NCBI RefSeq assembly: GCF_018991925.1
Contig: NW_024727881.1
Coordinates: forward strand, 170,001-234,000
Reading direction: 5' to 3'
Length of the DNA stretch: 64,000 nucleotides
Source of the DNA: Homarus americanus
Taxonomy: Eukaryota > Arthropoda > Malacostraca > Decapoda > Nephropidae
In this document: one piece after another, positions 10,543 through 20,374 of the stretch
Position numbering within the stretch: the first letter of the stretch is position 1
How the letters are laid out: each line of letters opens with the position of its first letter
Made by a program: the position numbers and the translations under genes
Notes under the pieces: generated by a model
Databases searched by the model: none
The model's input: only the letters and a program-made list of their open reading frames with translations
Told to the model about the DNA's origin: nothing

Positions 10543-11093
10543 ATGTAGTGTGTCGTCAGCTCACACCACTGTTATGTGTAGTGTGTCGTCAGCTCACACC
10601 ACTGTTATGTGTAGTGTGTCGTCAGCTCACACCACTGTTATGTGTAGTGTGTCGTCAGCTCACACCACTGTTATGTGTAGTGTGTCGTCAGCTCACACCA
10701 CTGTTATGTGTAGTGTGTCGTCAACTCACACCACTGTTATGTGTAGGGTGTCGTCAGCTCACACCACTGTTATGTGTAGTGTGTCGTCAGCTCACACCAC
10801 TGTTATGTGTAGTGTGTCGTCAACTCACACCACTGTTATGTGTAGTGTGTCGTCAGCTCACACCACTGTTATGTGTAGTGTGTCGTCAGCTCACACCACT
10901 GTTATGTGTAGTGTGTCGTCAGCTCACACCACTGTTATGATGTAGTGTGTCGTCAGCTCACACCACTGTTATGTGTAGTGTGTCGTCAACTCACACCACT
11001 GTTATGTGTAGTGTGTCGTCAGCTCACACCACTGTTATGTGTAGTGTGTCGTCAGCTCACACCACTGTTATGTGTAGTGTGTCGTCAGCTTAC
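10543..11093. repeat. 33-bp minisatellite, GTGTGTCGTCAGCTCACACC type
   Basis: About 16.6 units of ATGTGTAGTG-TGTCGTCAGC-TCACACCACTGTT, almost identical. Differences are a G to A in CGTCAACTC in three units, a GTAGGGTG variant at 10741-10750, and one unit with a 3-bp insertion (ATGATG, near 10937). High homogeneity implies recent amplification. Since 33 is divisible by three, the plus strand encodes an 11-residue repeat such as MCRQLTPLLCV. There is no supporting evidence for translation. Confidence 0.95.
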
Positions 11094-11168
11094 AACACAG
11101 ATGATTTATGATAAAACGAGTAACTTTAAACACGGTACAAGATAATGTTTTACCCTTTGACAACATCT

Positions 11169-11220
11169 GAGAGAGAGAGAGAGAGAGGCACGGCTCTCTC
11201 TCTCTCTCTCTCTCTCTCTC
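11169..11220. repeat. (GA)n-(CT)n inverted pair, hairpin-capable
   Basis: A 19-nt GA tract (11169-11187) is separated by GCACGG from a CT tract (11194-11220). The first 19 nt of the CT tract are the exact reverse complement, so a 19-bp stem with a 6-nt loop is possible. Confidence 0.85.
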
Positions 11221-12697
11221 ATTCCTTGCATTTAACTTCCTTTTCATATCCACTGCTCTATGTTTACTCCTCTTACTGCATTCATCATGTCTACTTTCTT
11301 AATTCTCCTCTTCCTTCTAGCTTCTCATTTGTTTCCTTCTCCTGTGTTATCTCTCATTCCCCCTTTCTCTTTTTTTTACCTTCCCTTCCATTATTCTCTT
11401 AATCTCCCTGCCTCCCCCCACCCTCCTTCTCCTCTTCCCTTCTTTCCCTCTCGCCGCTGTTTCCCTTCCTCCCTTCTTCAATAACTTTCTTTCTTTTCCT
11501 CTCCCCAGTTCCCCTCCCTTCACCCGCTCACTCTTCCTGCTTCTCTCCCGTCTTCCCTTCCACCCTTCTCCCTGCTCCCTCTCTTTTCCCCTTCCTCCTA
11601 CTTTCTTCTCTCCCTCTCTCTCTCCCTCCCCATGCCTCCATTTCCCCCTTCTCGCTCTCTCTCTCCCTTTCCTCCTCTTTCCCCTTCCTCTACCCGCCTT
11701 TCTCCCTGCTTCTCTCCCTTCTCCCTCTCCCTGGGATGGTCTGAGGGAGCTGGTCCAGATAGGTTAAGAAGACAGATGGCCGGTTTTACTATCAGGTAGA
11801 CCCTTTCCTCTCCCCACTCATCCCACTCCTTTCCCTCTCATCCTTTTCCTCTTCCCTCTCAGCCTTTCCTCTCTCCTCTTATCCATCATTAGTCTCCTCT
11901 TCTCTCTCACTCTTCTCTTCTTTCTCCTCTTCCCTCACATCTTCTCCTCCTACTCACCCCTCTCCTTTTCCCTCTCATTCTTCCTCTTCCTTATTCCTCT
12001 TAATCATCTGTTTCTTAAAGTTCTTTCATCTATTTTCTTTCGCTTTTTTATTCCTTTCAAATATCTCTTTTTATAGTATTATTTTAGTTTCATCTTCTTT
12101 CATTCCCTTTTCTCCTTCCTTCATTCTCTCATTTTCTCTCATTCTCTTTTTTACTTCCTTTCTTCCATCTTCTCCTTCATCCAGTCTCCTTCCTTCCCTC
12201 TTCTTCTCCTTATCCATCCATTCCCACTTTTTCTTCTTTCCTCATTCTCTCTTATTATCTTTCCCCTTATCACTTCTCTCCTTTATCATAAATATTTTTT
12301 TATATACTTATGTACTCTTTATCTCTTGCCTTCACTCTTGAATCTCAAAACTTAATTTATCTCTACGATTTATCTCTCTCATTCTCTCTTTCCCTCACCT
12401 TTGCTTCCCAAGTCTTTAATCATCATATTTTTATCATTCGTTTTATCATTTATCTCTGTCTCCCTCACCCCCACCCCCTCCACCACTCCCTCCTCTCCCT
12501 CACATTCTTTCTCTTCTTTTCTCTCACTCTTTCTCCTTTTCTCTCTCTTTCATCAAGTTCTCCATCTCGCGTGAGGTCTCTATCTCTCATACGACTTCAT
12601 CCAATGTCTCTTCGATTCTCTATCTCGTTTTCTCTATCTCTCCTATGCTTGTTTTTCTGTGTCGATTGTTTGATTGTCTCGCTGTATCTCTCCTTCT

Positions 12698-12698
<1 letters not shown>
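11221..12698. other. Pyrimidine-rich tract
   Basis: About 1.4 kb in which the plus strand is overwhelmingly C and T (CCTTCCCTCT words), broken by a mixed island at 11732-11800. Open frames rich in Ser, Leu, Phe and Pro are compositional. It could adopt triplex structure; no gene is seen. Confidence 0.7.

Positions 12699-12759
<61 letters not shown>
12699..12759. repeat. (CA)30 microsatellite
   Basis: An uninterrupted CA tract. Confidence 0.95.
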
Positions 12760-12761
<2 letters not shown>

Positions 12762-13200
12762 AGAGGACCTGTGTGTTCCGCCTCGTGTGATTTTTGGCTG
12801 ACCTTCAATCCATCACACGACCGCCTTTCCTGATCTGACTGATGAATGTAATTGAGGATTGGAGATTAAGTTCAGGGAATCTACATGTAATACTTCTTTA
12901 TTTATTTAACCTACCACGTTTATTAGGCTTAAAATCCCCTTACCACCTTAGTTTGACCCATCCACGTTCTGTCACTGAGTAGGTAATGTTACATCACACA
13001 GGAACGTAAAACTGATTTTTTTTTTCAAGACAAATGATCATACAGACATCTTTTTTTTTCCCCCAGGGGTCACCAGGTCACGAATGTCATCTAACCACAC
13101 AAAAAAAAACCCAACACCAAACACCTTAACTATTTTTATCCCTTGTTTACCTCGTAGCCAAAACATCTTAAATACGTTCATTCGGTTCGTGTTTGTGTTC
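12760..13200. other. Unique sequence
   Basis: Mixed composition, with T-runs at 13018 and 13052 and an A-run at 13102. GGGGTCACCAGGTCAC near 13068 contains two GGTCA half-site words. No gene is seen. Confidence 0.4.
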
Positions 13201-13407
13201 CTCGATCAGCTGAGTTCCACGTGTATTTTCATTCCCCCGGTTTGTTTATTGACATGAGATCAGCTGATGTCCATGTGCGTCAACAAACATTTCTTTGTTT
13301 GTTTATCTGATTATTTAATGTGAGTTATGTGCCTTTTGGGTTATTTTTATTTTTAATTATATGTAGATATGATGTTTTAATTGTATGTTTAAATCTCTGT
13401 TTTCCCC
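13201..13407. repeat. Diverged outer units of the CAGCTG array
   Basis: GATCAGCTGAGTTCCACGTG near 13205 and GATCAGCTGATGTCCATGTG near 13259 match the 30-bp units at 13408-13546 over the ATCAGCTG core and the following TTTGTTTA/ACAAACA part. They look like old copies left outside the conserved array. The first also contains the E-box CACGTG. Confidence 0.55.
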
Positions 13408-13546
13408 CCAATCAGCTGTTGCCTATGTTTGTTTACACCAATCAGCTGTTGCCCACGTATATTTACACCAATCAGCTGTTGCCTAACGTATATTTACACC
13501 AATCAGCTGTTACTCACGTTTATTTACACCAATCAGCTGTTGCCCT
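13408..13546. repeat. 30-bp minisatellite carrying CCAAT and CAGCTG in each unit
   Basis: Units start at 13408, 13438, 13468, 13499 and 13529. Each begins CCAATCAGCTGTTGCC and continues with a GTATATTTACA- or GTTTGTTTACA-type half. Every unit therefore has the CCAATCA box recognised by NF-Y and the E-box CAGCTG. The first unit has TGTTTAC, a forkhead-type core, and later units have the related ATTTAC. Binding is inference. Confidence 0.9.
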
Positions 13547-13767
13547 TCACTGAAAAAATTAATCCTAGGTTCACAACATTCATTTAAATATAAGTTGCCT
13601 TCACTCCACTGATAATTTAACTTTGAATTAAACTGTTTAATTGTTTTCGTTAGTTTTTTTTTAATATCGGACAGAGAAGAGGTTGGTGGAGTTGCCAGTT
13701 ATTGTTTATATTTTTATTTTGGTACCCGGTGTTGTAAAACTGTCCGCCGCGTCACAAAAGAATGTTT
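13547..13767. other. AT-rich unique sequence
   Basis: Non-repetitive, with stops in most frames. It ends in a CG-rich patch (CTGTCCGCCGCGTCAC near 13741) just before the 23-bp array. No gene is seen. Confidence 0.4.
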
Positions 13768-14925
13768 TACATCTACCACACAGACTGCCTTTCATCTACC
13801 ACACAGACTGCCTTTCATTTACCACACAGACTGCCTTTCATCTACCATACAGACTGCCTTTCATCTACCACACAGACTGCCTTTCATCTACCACACAGAC
13901 TGCCTTTCATCTACCACACAGACTGCCTTCCATCTACCACACAGACTGCCCCACATCTACCATACAGACTGCCTTTCATCTACCACACAGACTGCGCCAC
14001 ATCTACCACACAGACTGCCCCACATCTACCACACAGACTGCGCCACATCTACCACACAGACTGCCTTTCATCTACCATACAGACTGCCTTTCATCTACCA
14101 CAGACTACCTTTCATCTACCACACAGACTGCCTTTCATCTACACAGACTGCCCCACATCTACCACACAGACTGCGCCACATCTACCACACAGACTGCGCC
14201 ACCTACCACACAGACTGCCTTTCATCTACCACAGACTGCCTTTCATCTACCACACAGACTGCGCCACATCTACCACACAGACTGCGCCCACATCTACCAC
14301 ACACAGACTGCCCACATCTACCACACAGACTACCTTTCATCTACCACACAGACTGCCTTTTATCTACCACACAGACTGCCTTTCATCTACCACACAGAAC
14401 TGCCTTTCATCTACCACACATACTGCCTTTCATCTACCACACAGACTGCGCCACATCTACCCACAGACTGCCTTTCATCTACCACACAGACTGCCTTTCA
14501 TCTACCACACAGACTGCCTTTCATCTACCACACAGATTGCCTTTCATCTACCACACAGACTGCCTTTCATCTACCCACACAGACTACTTTCATCTACCAC
14601 ACAGACTGCCTTTCATCTACCACACAGACTGCCTTTCATCTACCACACAGACTGCCTTTCATCTACCACACAGACTACCTTTCATCTACCACACAGACTG
14701 CCTTTCATCTACCACACAGACTACCTTTCATCTACCACACAGACTGCCTTTCATCTACTACCAGACTGCCTTTCATCTACCACACAGACTGCCTTTCATC
14801 TACCACACAGACTGCTCATCTACCACACAGACTGCACCACATCTACCACACAGACTGCCTTTCATCTACACACACAGACTGCGCCACATCTACCACACAG
14901 ACTGCGCCACATCTACCACACACCA
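13768..14925. repeat. 23-bp minisatellite, ACACAGACTGCCTTTCATCT type
   Basis: About 50 units of ACACAGACTGCCTTTCATCT-ACC. Two main subtypes alternate in blocks: CCTTTCATC and CGCCACATC or CCCCACATC. Because 23 is not a multiple of three and the unit lacks stops in all phases, frames of 436 and 532 codons run through it regardless of indels. They are not credible genes. Confidence 0.95.
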
Positions 14926-15018
14926 TCGCCAGCAGTGTTCCTCCTCACCATAAACAATGCAAAACTCTCCCCTCAGCCATTAGTCTTCTATAACAACATC
15001 CCCTTCACCCATAAAGAC

Positions 15019-15360
15019 CTGGCACTGTCTCCCCTATGTGGCACTGTCTCATCTGTGGCACTGTCTCACATGTGGCACTCTCTCACATGTGGCACTGTCT
15101 CTCACATGTGGCACTGTCTCACATGTGGCACTGTCTCACATGTGCCATTGCCTCTCACATGTGGCACTGTCTCTCACATGTGGCACTGTCTTCCTCGACA
15201 TTGTCTTCCCTCTGTGGCACTAGCTCCCCTATGTGGCACTGTCTGTCTTCTGTGGCACTGTCTCCTCTGTGGCACTGTCACATGTGACACTGTCTCCCCT
15301 ATGTGGCACTGTCTCTCCTATGAGGCACTGTATTTCTTGGCTCTGTCTCTCTTACTGTAA
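15019..15360. repeat. 17-19 bp minisatellite, TCTCACATGTGGCACTGTC type
   Basis: About 18 units. The left units share the palindrome CACATGTG followed by GCACTGTC; the right units have CCCCTATGTGGCACTGTC. It lies about 95 bp downstream of the 23-bp array. Confidence 0.9.
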
Positions 15361-15695
15361 GGATGTGGCACAGTCTCCCCTACCATCTAAACGTGGCACC
15401 GCCGCTTCCCCTACCCTCAAGACGTGGCATCACCGCCTTCCCTAACATCAAGACGTGGCACTACATCTCCCCTACCATCAAGACGTGGCACCACCGCCTC
15501 CCCTACCCTCAAGACGTGGCACCGCCCTTCCCCTACCCTCAAGACGTGGCATCACCGCCTTCCTAACATCAAGACGTGGCACCACCGCCACCCCTACCAT
15601 CAAGACGTGGCACCACACCTCCCTACCATCAAGACGTGGCACCACCGCCTCCCCTACCCTCAAGACGTGGCACCACCGCCTCCCCTACCAGTTAA
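15361..15695. repeat. 30-31 bp minisatellite, CAAGACGTGGCACCACCGCC type
   Basis: About eleven units of ATCAAGACGTGGCACCACCG plus CCTCCCCTACC, alternating CCCTCAAGACG and CCATCAAGACG. It shares the hexamer GTGGCA with the array immediately to its left. Confidence 0.9.
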
Positions 15696-15841
15696 CGACA
15701 CGAGCGTCTCCGTCTTTCCTCCTCGACTTAAAAAGAACTAGAAACAATATTTCCCCATTTGTGGTATCGCGATCTTTCACCACAAACACAAAGACGTGAC
15801 AAAAACACCACCAGCGACCACAAAGAGTTGGCAAAATTGCT

Positions 15842-15858
15842 TCTTCTCTCTCTCCCTC

Positions 15859-15921
<63 letters not shown>

Positions 15922-15990
15922 CTCTCATTCTAGCACCTCCTCTCTCTCTTTTACTCACTTCCGCTCTCTCTCTCTCTCGTCCCAAAGAGA
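15842..15990. repeat. Interrupted (CT)n tract
   Basis: CT dinucleotides with several short interruptions. On the opposite strand these are GAGAG words, the motif bound by GAGA-type factors in arthropod promoters. Confidence 0.85.
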
Positions 15991-16042
15991 ACTGGCACCC
16001 TCGCCTGTACACGTCACTGCCAGAGACACTCAGCAGCAAGTC

Positions 16043-16054
16043 TTTCCCGCGAAA
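16043..16054. promoter_or_regulatory. E2F-like site TTTCCCGCGAAA
   Basis: The 12-mer fits the classical E2F consensus TTTSSCGCSAAA exactly. It lies about 50 bp downstream of the (CT)n tract in a locally CpG-containing segment, 15995-16105. No gene start can be demonstrated next to it. Confidence 0.4.
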
Positions 16055-16289
16055 TTCAAGTAGCTCCATCTAGAGGACCCTCGTACAGCTCCCCGAGGAC
16101 GCTCACTATATTTTTCCCTCTAGTTGAGATAAGATTAATGGATTGTTTGTGGCGGATTGTGAGTTACAGAACACTCCGGCTTGAGGCGGATACAAGCCCG
16201 CACCACCGTCTCCCGCCATATATCAGAAGCCCAGTATTTTGCTCCTTCAAGTGAGGTGTCATATTCTCAATGCAGGGGTAGCAGACGTG
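16055..16289. other. Unique sequence downstream of the E2F-like site
   Basis: Mixed composition with several CpG dinucleotides (CGCACCACCGTCTCCCGCC near 16199). I cannot identify an exon. Confidence 0.3.
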
Positions 16290-16428
16290 ATGTATGTCCG
16301 GGTATACTGTGTTGAGGTGTATGTCTGGTTTATACAACACGGATATTGTATTTATGTGTATGTCTGGTTTATACAACACGGATATTGTATTTATATGTGT
16401 ATGTTTGGGTATACAGCACGGATATCAA
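16290..16428. repeat. 39-bp minisatellite, ATGTCTGGTTTATACAACAC type
   Basis: About 3.5 units; the two central ones (16320-16397) are nearly identical. Confidence 0.85.
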
Positions 16429-16880
16429 ATACAGTTTACTGTTACTTACAAACATCAAACAAACAGTTATAAGCAGAGAGTTTAATATAGTGGTCCAGTA
16501 TATAGGGCGAGTCTAATATACTATGAGGTGATTTAATATAGAGGATATAGTTAGAGATACAGCGGACATAGTGTTATCATGGGTGGAGTTAGCTTCAGGC
16601 ACTTCATGTTGACTCTATCCAAGACCAGCCCCTAATCTACACCTTCCTCAAGCAGATGAAACACACCTGGTTATTTATTAACTTAAGTGTAAAGAAACAG
16701 TGACAGAAAACTTTCAAACTCGGGAAATGTTTTATATCCTTCAGGTAAATAAACTCTGAAAGGTAATGATAATAAATACAAGTATTGGGAGGTGACTGGT
16801 GGAGCATCGACCAGGGGGACGACGTCTGCCAGCCACCGTCTCCTGTTGTGAGTTACTCGTGTACACTAACTAGGTTCTTC
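16429..16880. other. Unique sequence
   Basis: AT-rich at the left and mixed at the right (GACCAGGGGGACGACGTCTG near 16810). No gene is seen. Confidence 0.4.
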
Positions 16881-16881
16881 T

Positions 16882-17748
16882 TCCCCCCCCTCGTGACCAC
16901 TGAGCTGTGGTAACAACACCCTCGTGACCACTGAGCTGTGGTAACAACACCCCATGACCACTGAGGCTGTGGTAACAACACCTCATGACCACTGAGCTGT
17001 GGTAACAACACCTCATGACCACTGAGCTGTAGTAACAACACCTCATGACCACTGAGCTGTGGTAACAACCCCTCATGACCACTGAGCTGTGGTAACAACA
17101 CCTCGTGACCACTGACTGGGTAAAAACCCTCATGACCACTGAGCGGTAACAACACCCTCATGACCACTGAGCTGGTAACAACACTCATGACCACTGAGCT
17201 GTGGTAACAACACCCCCATGACCACTGAGCTGTGGTAACAACACCTCATGACCACTGAGCGTGTAACCCTCGACCACTGAGCTGTGGTAACAACACCCTC
17301 GACCACTGAGCTGTGGTAACAACACCCTCATGACCACTGAGCTGTGGTAACAAACCCTCAGACCACTGAGCTGTGGCACAACCCTCATGACCACTGAGCT
17401 GTGGTAACAACACCCTCATGACCACTGAGCTGTGGTAACAACACCCTCATGACCACTGAGCTGTGGTAACAACACTCATGACCACTGAGCTGTGGTAACA
17501 ACACCTCATGACCACTGAGCTGTGGTAACAACACCCTCATGACCACTGAGCTGTGGTAACAACACCCTCATGACCACTGAGCTGTGGTAACAACACCCTG
17601 ACCACTGAGCTGTGGTAACAACGCCTCATGACCACTGAGCTGTGGTAACAACACCCTCATGACCACTGAGCGTGGTAACATCACCCTCATGACCACTGAG
17701 CTGTGGTAACACCCCTCATGACCACTGAGCTGTGGTAACAACAATACT
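16882..17748. repeat. 31-bp minisatellite with an internal dyad
   Basis: About 28 units of CATGACCACTGAGCTGTGGT followed by AACAACACCCT. Each holds the inverted repeat ACCAC-TGAGCT-GTGGT, with AGCT at the centre. Indels mostly affect the spacer (AACAACACC) rather than the dyad. TGTGGT is also the core of Runx sites. Confidence 0.95.
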
Positions 17749-18160
17749 CGTAATGAAGGACAGCAGCTCCACCACTTGCTGTATACAGAGGGCGTTATAT
17801 CTTGATGAATGACAAGAGGCGAGCGAAAATAAAGAAGAATGAACCCGACAGTGTGGAGAAGGACTCACCTATACACTGTGTGTGATGTAACGTGATGATA
17901 GAGGAGGAGAAAATGGAACAAAAATAAAAAGAGAACAAACTGTGTAGTGTCGAGGTCAAAGAGAAGAGATCTCGAAACAAATGATCATCGCGGTGCGCCA
18001 TGTAGCATCCACCAATGACAGAAGCGAAATTATCCCCAACGTGGCTGGGAGCAATAAACGTATTTTACATGGTTCTGGCTGCCTTATGACCCTATTACTT
18101 CTACGGTACATTTTATACGGGTTCCATTTTCCAAATCTGCTAAGCATTAATCTCTGAGTG
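17749..18160. other. Unique mid-GC segment with short open frames on both strands
   Basis: The part 17975-18160 is free of repeats. The plus strand has a 58-codon frame starting MIIAVRHVASTNDRSEIIPN; the minus strand has a 63-codon frame starting MLSRFGKWNPYKMYRRSN. Neither matches a family I know. A CCAAT box is at 18012. It could be a conserved interspersed element or promoter-proximal sequence. Confidence 0.3.
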
Positions 18161-18163
18161 ATA

Positions 18164-18174
18164 AAGATGGCCGC
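18164..18174 (+). promoter_or_regulatory. YY1/Pho-type motif AAGATGGCCGC
   Basis: Exact match to the YY1 consensus AARATGGCNGC, a motif often found just downstream of animal transcription starts. A CCAAT box lies about 150 bp upstream. No transcript is demonstrated. Confidence 0.35.
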
Positions 18175-18565
18175 AACAATATCCCGCTTCTCATAATATA
18201 GAATAATCGGCTTCTAGGTCACTCTCCCATCTCGGGCTTCAATAACTATAAATCCGGCGTCTTTTTCACGCTCACAGGAGGAAAATGCGAAGTACCCATT
18301 TTCTTTTCCGTCAAATTCATTTTATGTTTTACTCTTTCTCAGAAGTTACATTACAAGCATACGGCTTCCATGGCAGGTGTATGTATAACTATACTTATAC
18401 ATTGCAGTCTTTGTGTGCCGCACCGAAACTTTGGCTCTATTTATTGGGTAAGAATTCACAGACGCAAAAAGACCAAAGATCGTTTTCCTGAACTCCTGAA
18501 GTGGGACTAAATTTCTGAAATTTTACGAAAATCGTAATTTCTTCTTTTTATTTTACGTCTTGCAG

Positions 18566-18567
<2 letters not shown>
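18175..18567. other. AT-rich unique sequence
   Basis: A 68-codon plus-strand frame at 18285-18491 begins MRSTHFLFRQIHFMFYSFSE; unrecognised. No repeat is seen. Confidence 0.35.

Positions 18568-18605
<38 letters not shown>
18568..18605. repeat. (AC)19 microsatellite
   Basis: An uninterrupted AC tract. Confidence 0.95.
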
Positions 18606-18607
<2 letters not shown>

Positions 18608-19260
18608 ACTGTACATCAACAACTTACTCTTCTAATAATAATGAGAATCTTGAACAAACAGCCTAACACTTCAGGAGACAAACACAGCTAATTCCCTGTA
18701 CAAAGACCAAATTAACTCCCACCCCCCAAAAAAAAAAATCTTGTCATTGTTATTGGAAAACGTGTATCTGGTGAGTAGTCCTTAATGGTGATGTGGACCC
18801 TAAACACATTACGACCGTGACTGGTGGAGGTCTTGGGAGGCAGGAGTTCGATATGAGGAATTTTGTAACTGTAAGCAAATCGACGCATCTTCTACGAATA
18901 CCAGAGAGAGGAGAGGAGGAGGAGGGGAGGAGGAGAGGGGGGAGAGGAGGAGGAGGGCGAGAGAGCAAGATAAAGCAGTGGAATTGGGAAGAGATGAGAA
19001 GCAATCTGGAGGAGAGGTAAAAGGAGATAGAGGAGGGTGAAGAAAAAAAGAAGTAAGAGATATTGGAGAAAATGTCAAAAAAGAAAGGATACATGAAGAG
19101 AAACGATGAAAGTGAAACAGTTGAAGATGAAGAGAGAGAGAAATAAAGAATAGATAAAAGCAAGAATAAAGTAAGGGGTAAGTATGAAAACAATAATTAT
19201 AAAGAAAATGAAGAAACGGTAAAGAAAAAAAAATACGTAAAGGACGCAAGAACGAGGAGA
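18606..19260. other. Unique flank, then GGA-rich and A-rich purine tract
   Basis: 18606-18900 is mixed sequence with a C/A run at 18720. 18905-18965 is GGA-rich, and 18965-19260 is A/G-rich. Opposite-strand hydrophobic frames come from this bias. Confidence 0.6.
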
Positions 19261-19375
19261 GAGCATCATCCAATCAAACGTAAAGATAAACTGAATTGTC
19301 CAACCAAACAACACAGCCACAGACAGAAAGACAACCAGGAAGACAGTGACAGTGGCAGCAAGGACGGGGCGAGTT

Positions 19376-19595
19376 TTAGAGGGTGGTGGAGTCAGCATGG
19401 ACGAGATTCTGCACTGCTGTAGCGTAATTGAATTTTGCCGAGATATTGGAGATCCTTGGGAAGCGGAGGAACCATTTAAGATCCGCTGATGCCACGAACC
19501 CTCCAGAGGATACCGGGGGAGGTGAAGTCGAGGCACGTCTGCTCACTCCCTCTCTGGAAGCGATGCATGGGGAGGGTTGGAGGGGACTGCCGTGG
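19376..19595 (-). other. Candidate exon or conserved element (unrecognised)
   Basis: A repeat-free, GC-richer island in purine-rich surroundings. On the minus strand a good acceptor (pyrimidine run TCTATTTTCCTCTTAG) ends at 19596, and the frame after it reads HGSPLQPSPCIASREGVSRR to a stop at 19376, ending in VQNLVHADSTTL. A second minus-strand frame, beginning near 19536, contains RPVLAATVTVFLVVFLSVAV, which would be a membrane segment. A plus-strand frame reads MDEILHCCSVIEFCRDIGDP. At most one can be real, and it may instead be an interspersed repeat. Confidence 0.3.
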
Positions 19596-19618
19596 CTAAG
19601 AGGAAAATAGATGAGCAC

Positions 19619-20370
19619 TGTTTTTCTTTAGTTATCCCTTTAGATATATATATTTTTTTAAGTTTTCTATGATCAGTTCTCAAAATTTCTTCAGTTTTTA
19701 CTTCTTAAATATTCATTAGTTACTCCTGATGATTTTTTTTTACCAGTTTTCTTTGGTTAGGCGAGTAATACGGTATCTTGTTTAGTTACCCATAAAAAAA
19801 TATATTCACTAGGAAGGTTTTTTTTTTTCTTAACCTGATGGAAGAGTTTACCTATTCTCTTTACTTAATCCTGTATGAAATTCTACAATGATTTTAATTT
19901 AGTTAATTCCTCACGACACGTAATAAGTTCTCTACACAAAACCGGGGAGCAATAAATCAGTAATTTTCCTCAGTTAGTCTACATAATCTGAGAGAGAGAT
20001 TCACCTCATCTACCCCATCATGATTTTTAATACGGTCTCATTTTCTTTATTTTACTCCCAAATATAGAGAGAACTTTACTCTTCAACTTCTTCCTGGAGT
20101 CAACACGGGAAAGGGGTCTTTTTAGAGATATCCCCGACCACTGTAAATAGGGAAGGAATGGGGAGAGGGAGGAGGAGGAAGGGAGGAAGAGAGCTTTCTT
20201 CTGATACCCTAAGCCAGTGTAAATATGGAAGGATTTTCTCAGTTTTTCTTGTTTCTATGATCGTGTTGTCTCTCTCACTTGTATTATAGAGGGATGTTTT
20301 GAGAGTCGGATCACCTGAAGATTAACCCGTAGTTGTTTTTTAACCTGTGATTAACCAGGTTTGCGATAAT
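19619..20370. other. T-rich non-coding sequence
   Basis: Poly-T runs of 7-10 recur about every 60-90 bp, each followed by words like AGTTACTC or AGTTACCC, suggesting a very decayed tandem repeat. A GGA-rich patch lies at 20155-20190. No gene is seen. Confidence 0.45.
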
Positions 20371-20374
20371 TTAA

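Noticed and set aside
13768..14925. Regularly spaced repeats as a CRISPR array
   Set aside because: Units are contiguous, with no unique spacers, and the DNA is eukaryotic. The same holds for all 23-33 bp arrays here.
13762..15360. 532-codon open frame
   Set aside because: It runs through two different minisatellites whose units lack stop codons in all phases; indels do not close it. The product is a rotating His/Thr/Leu repeat without a domain.
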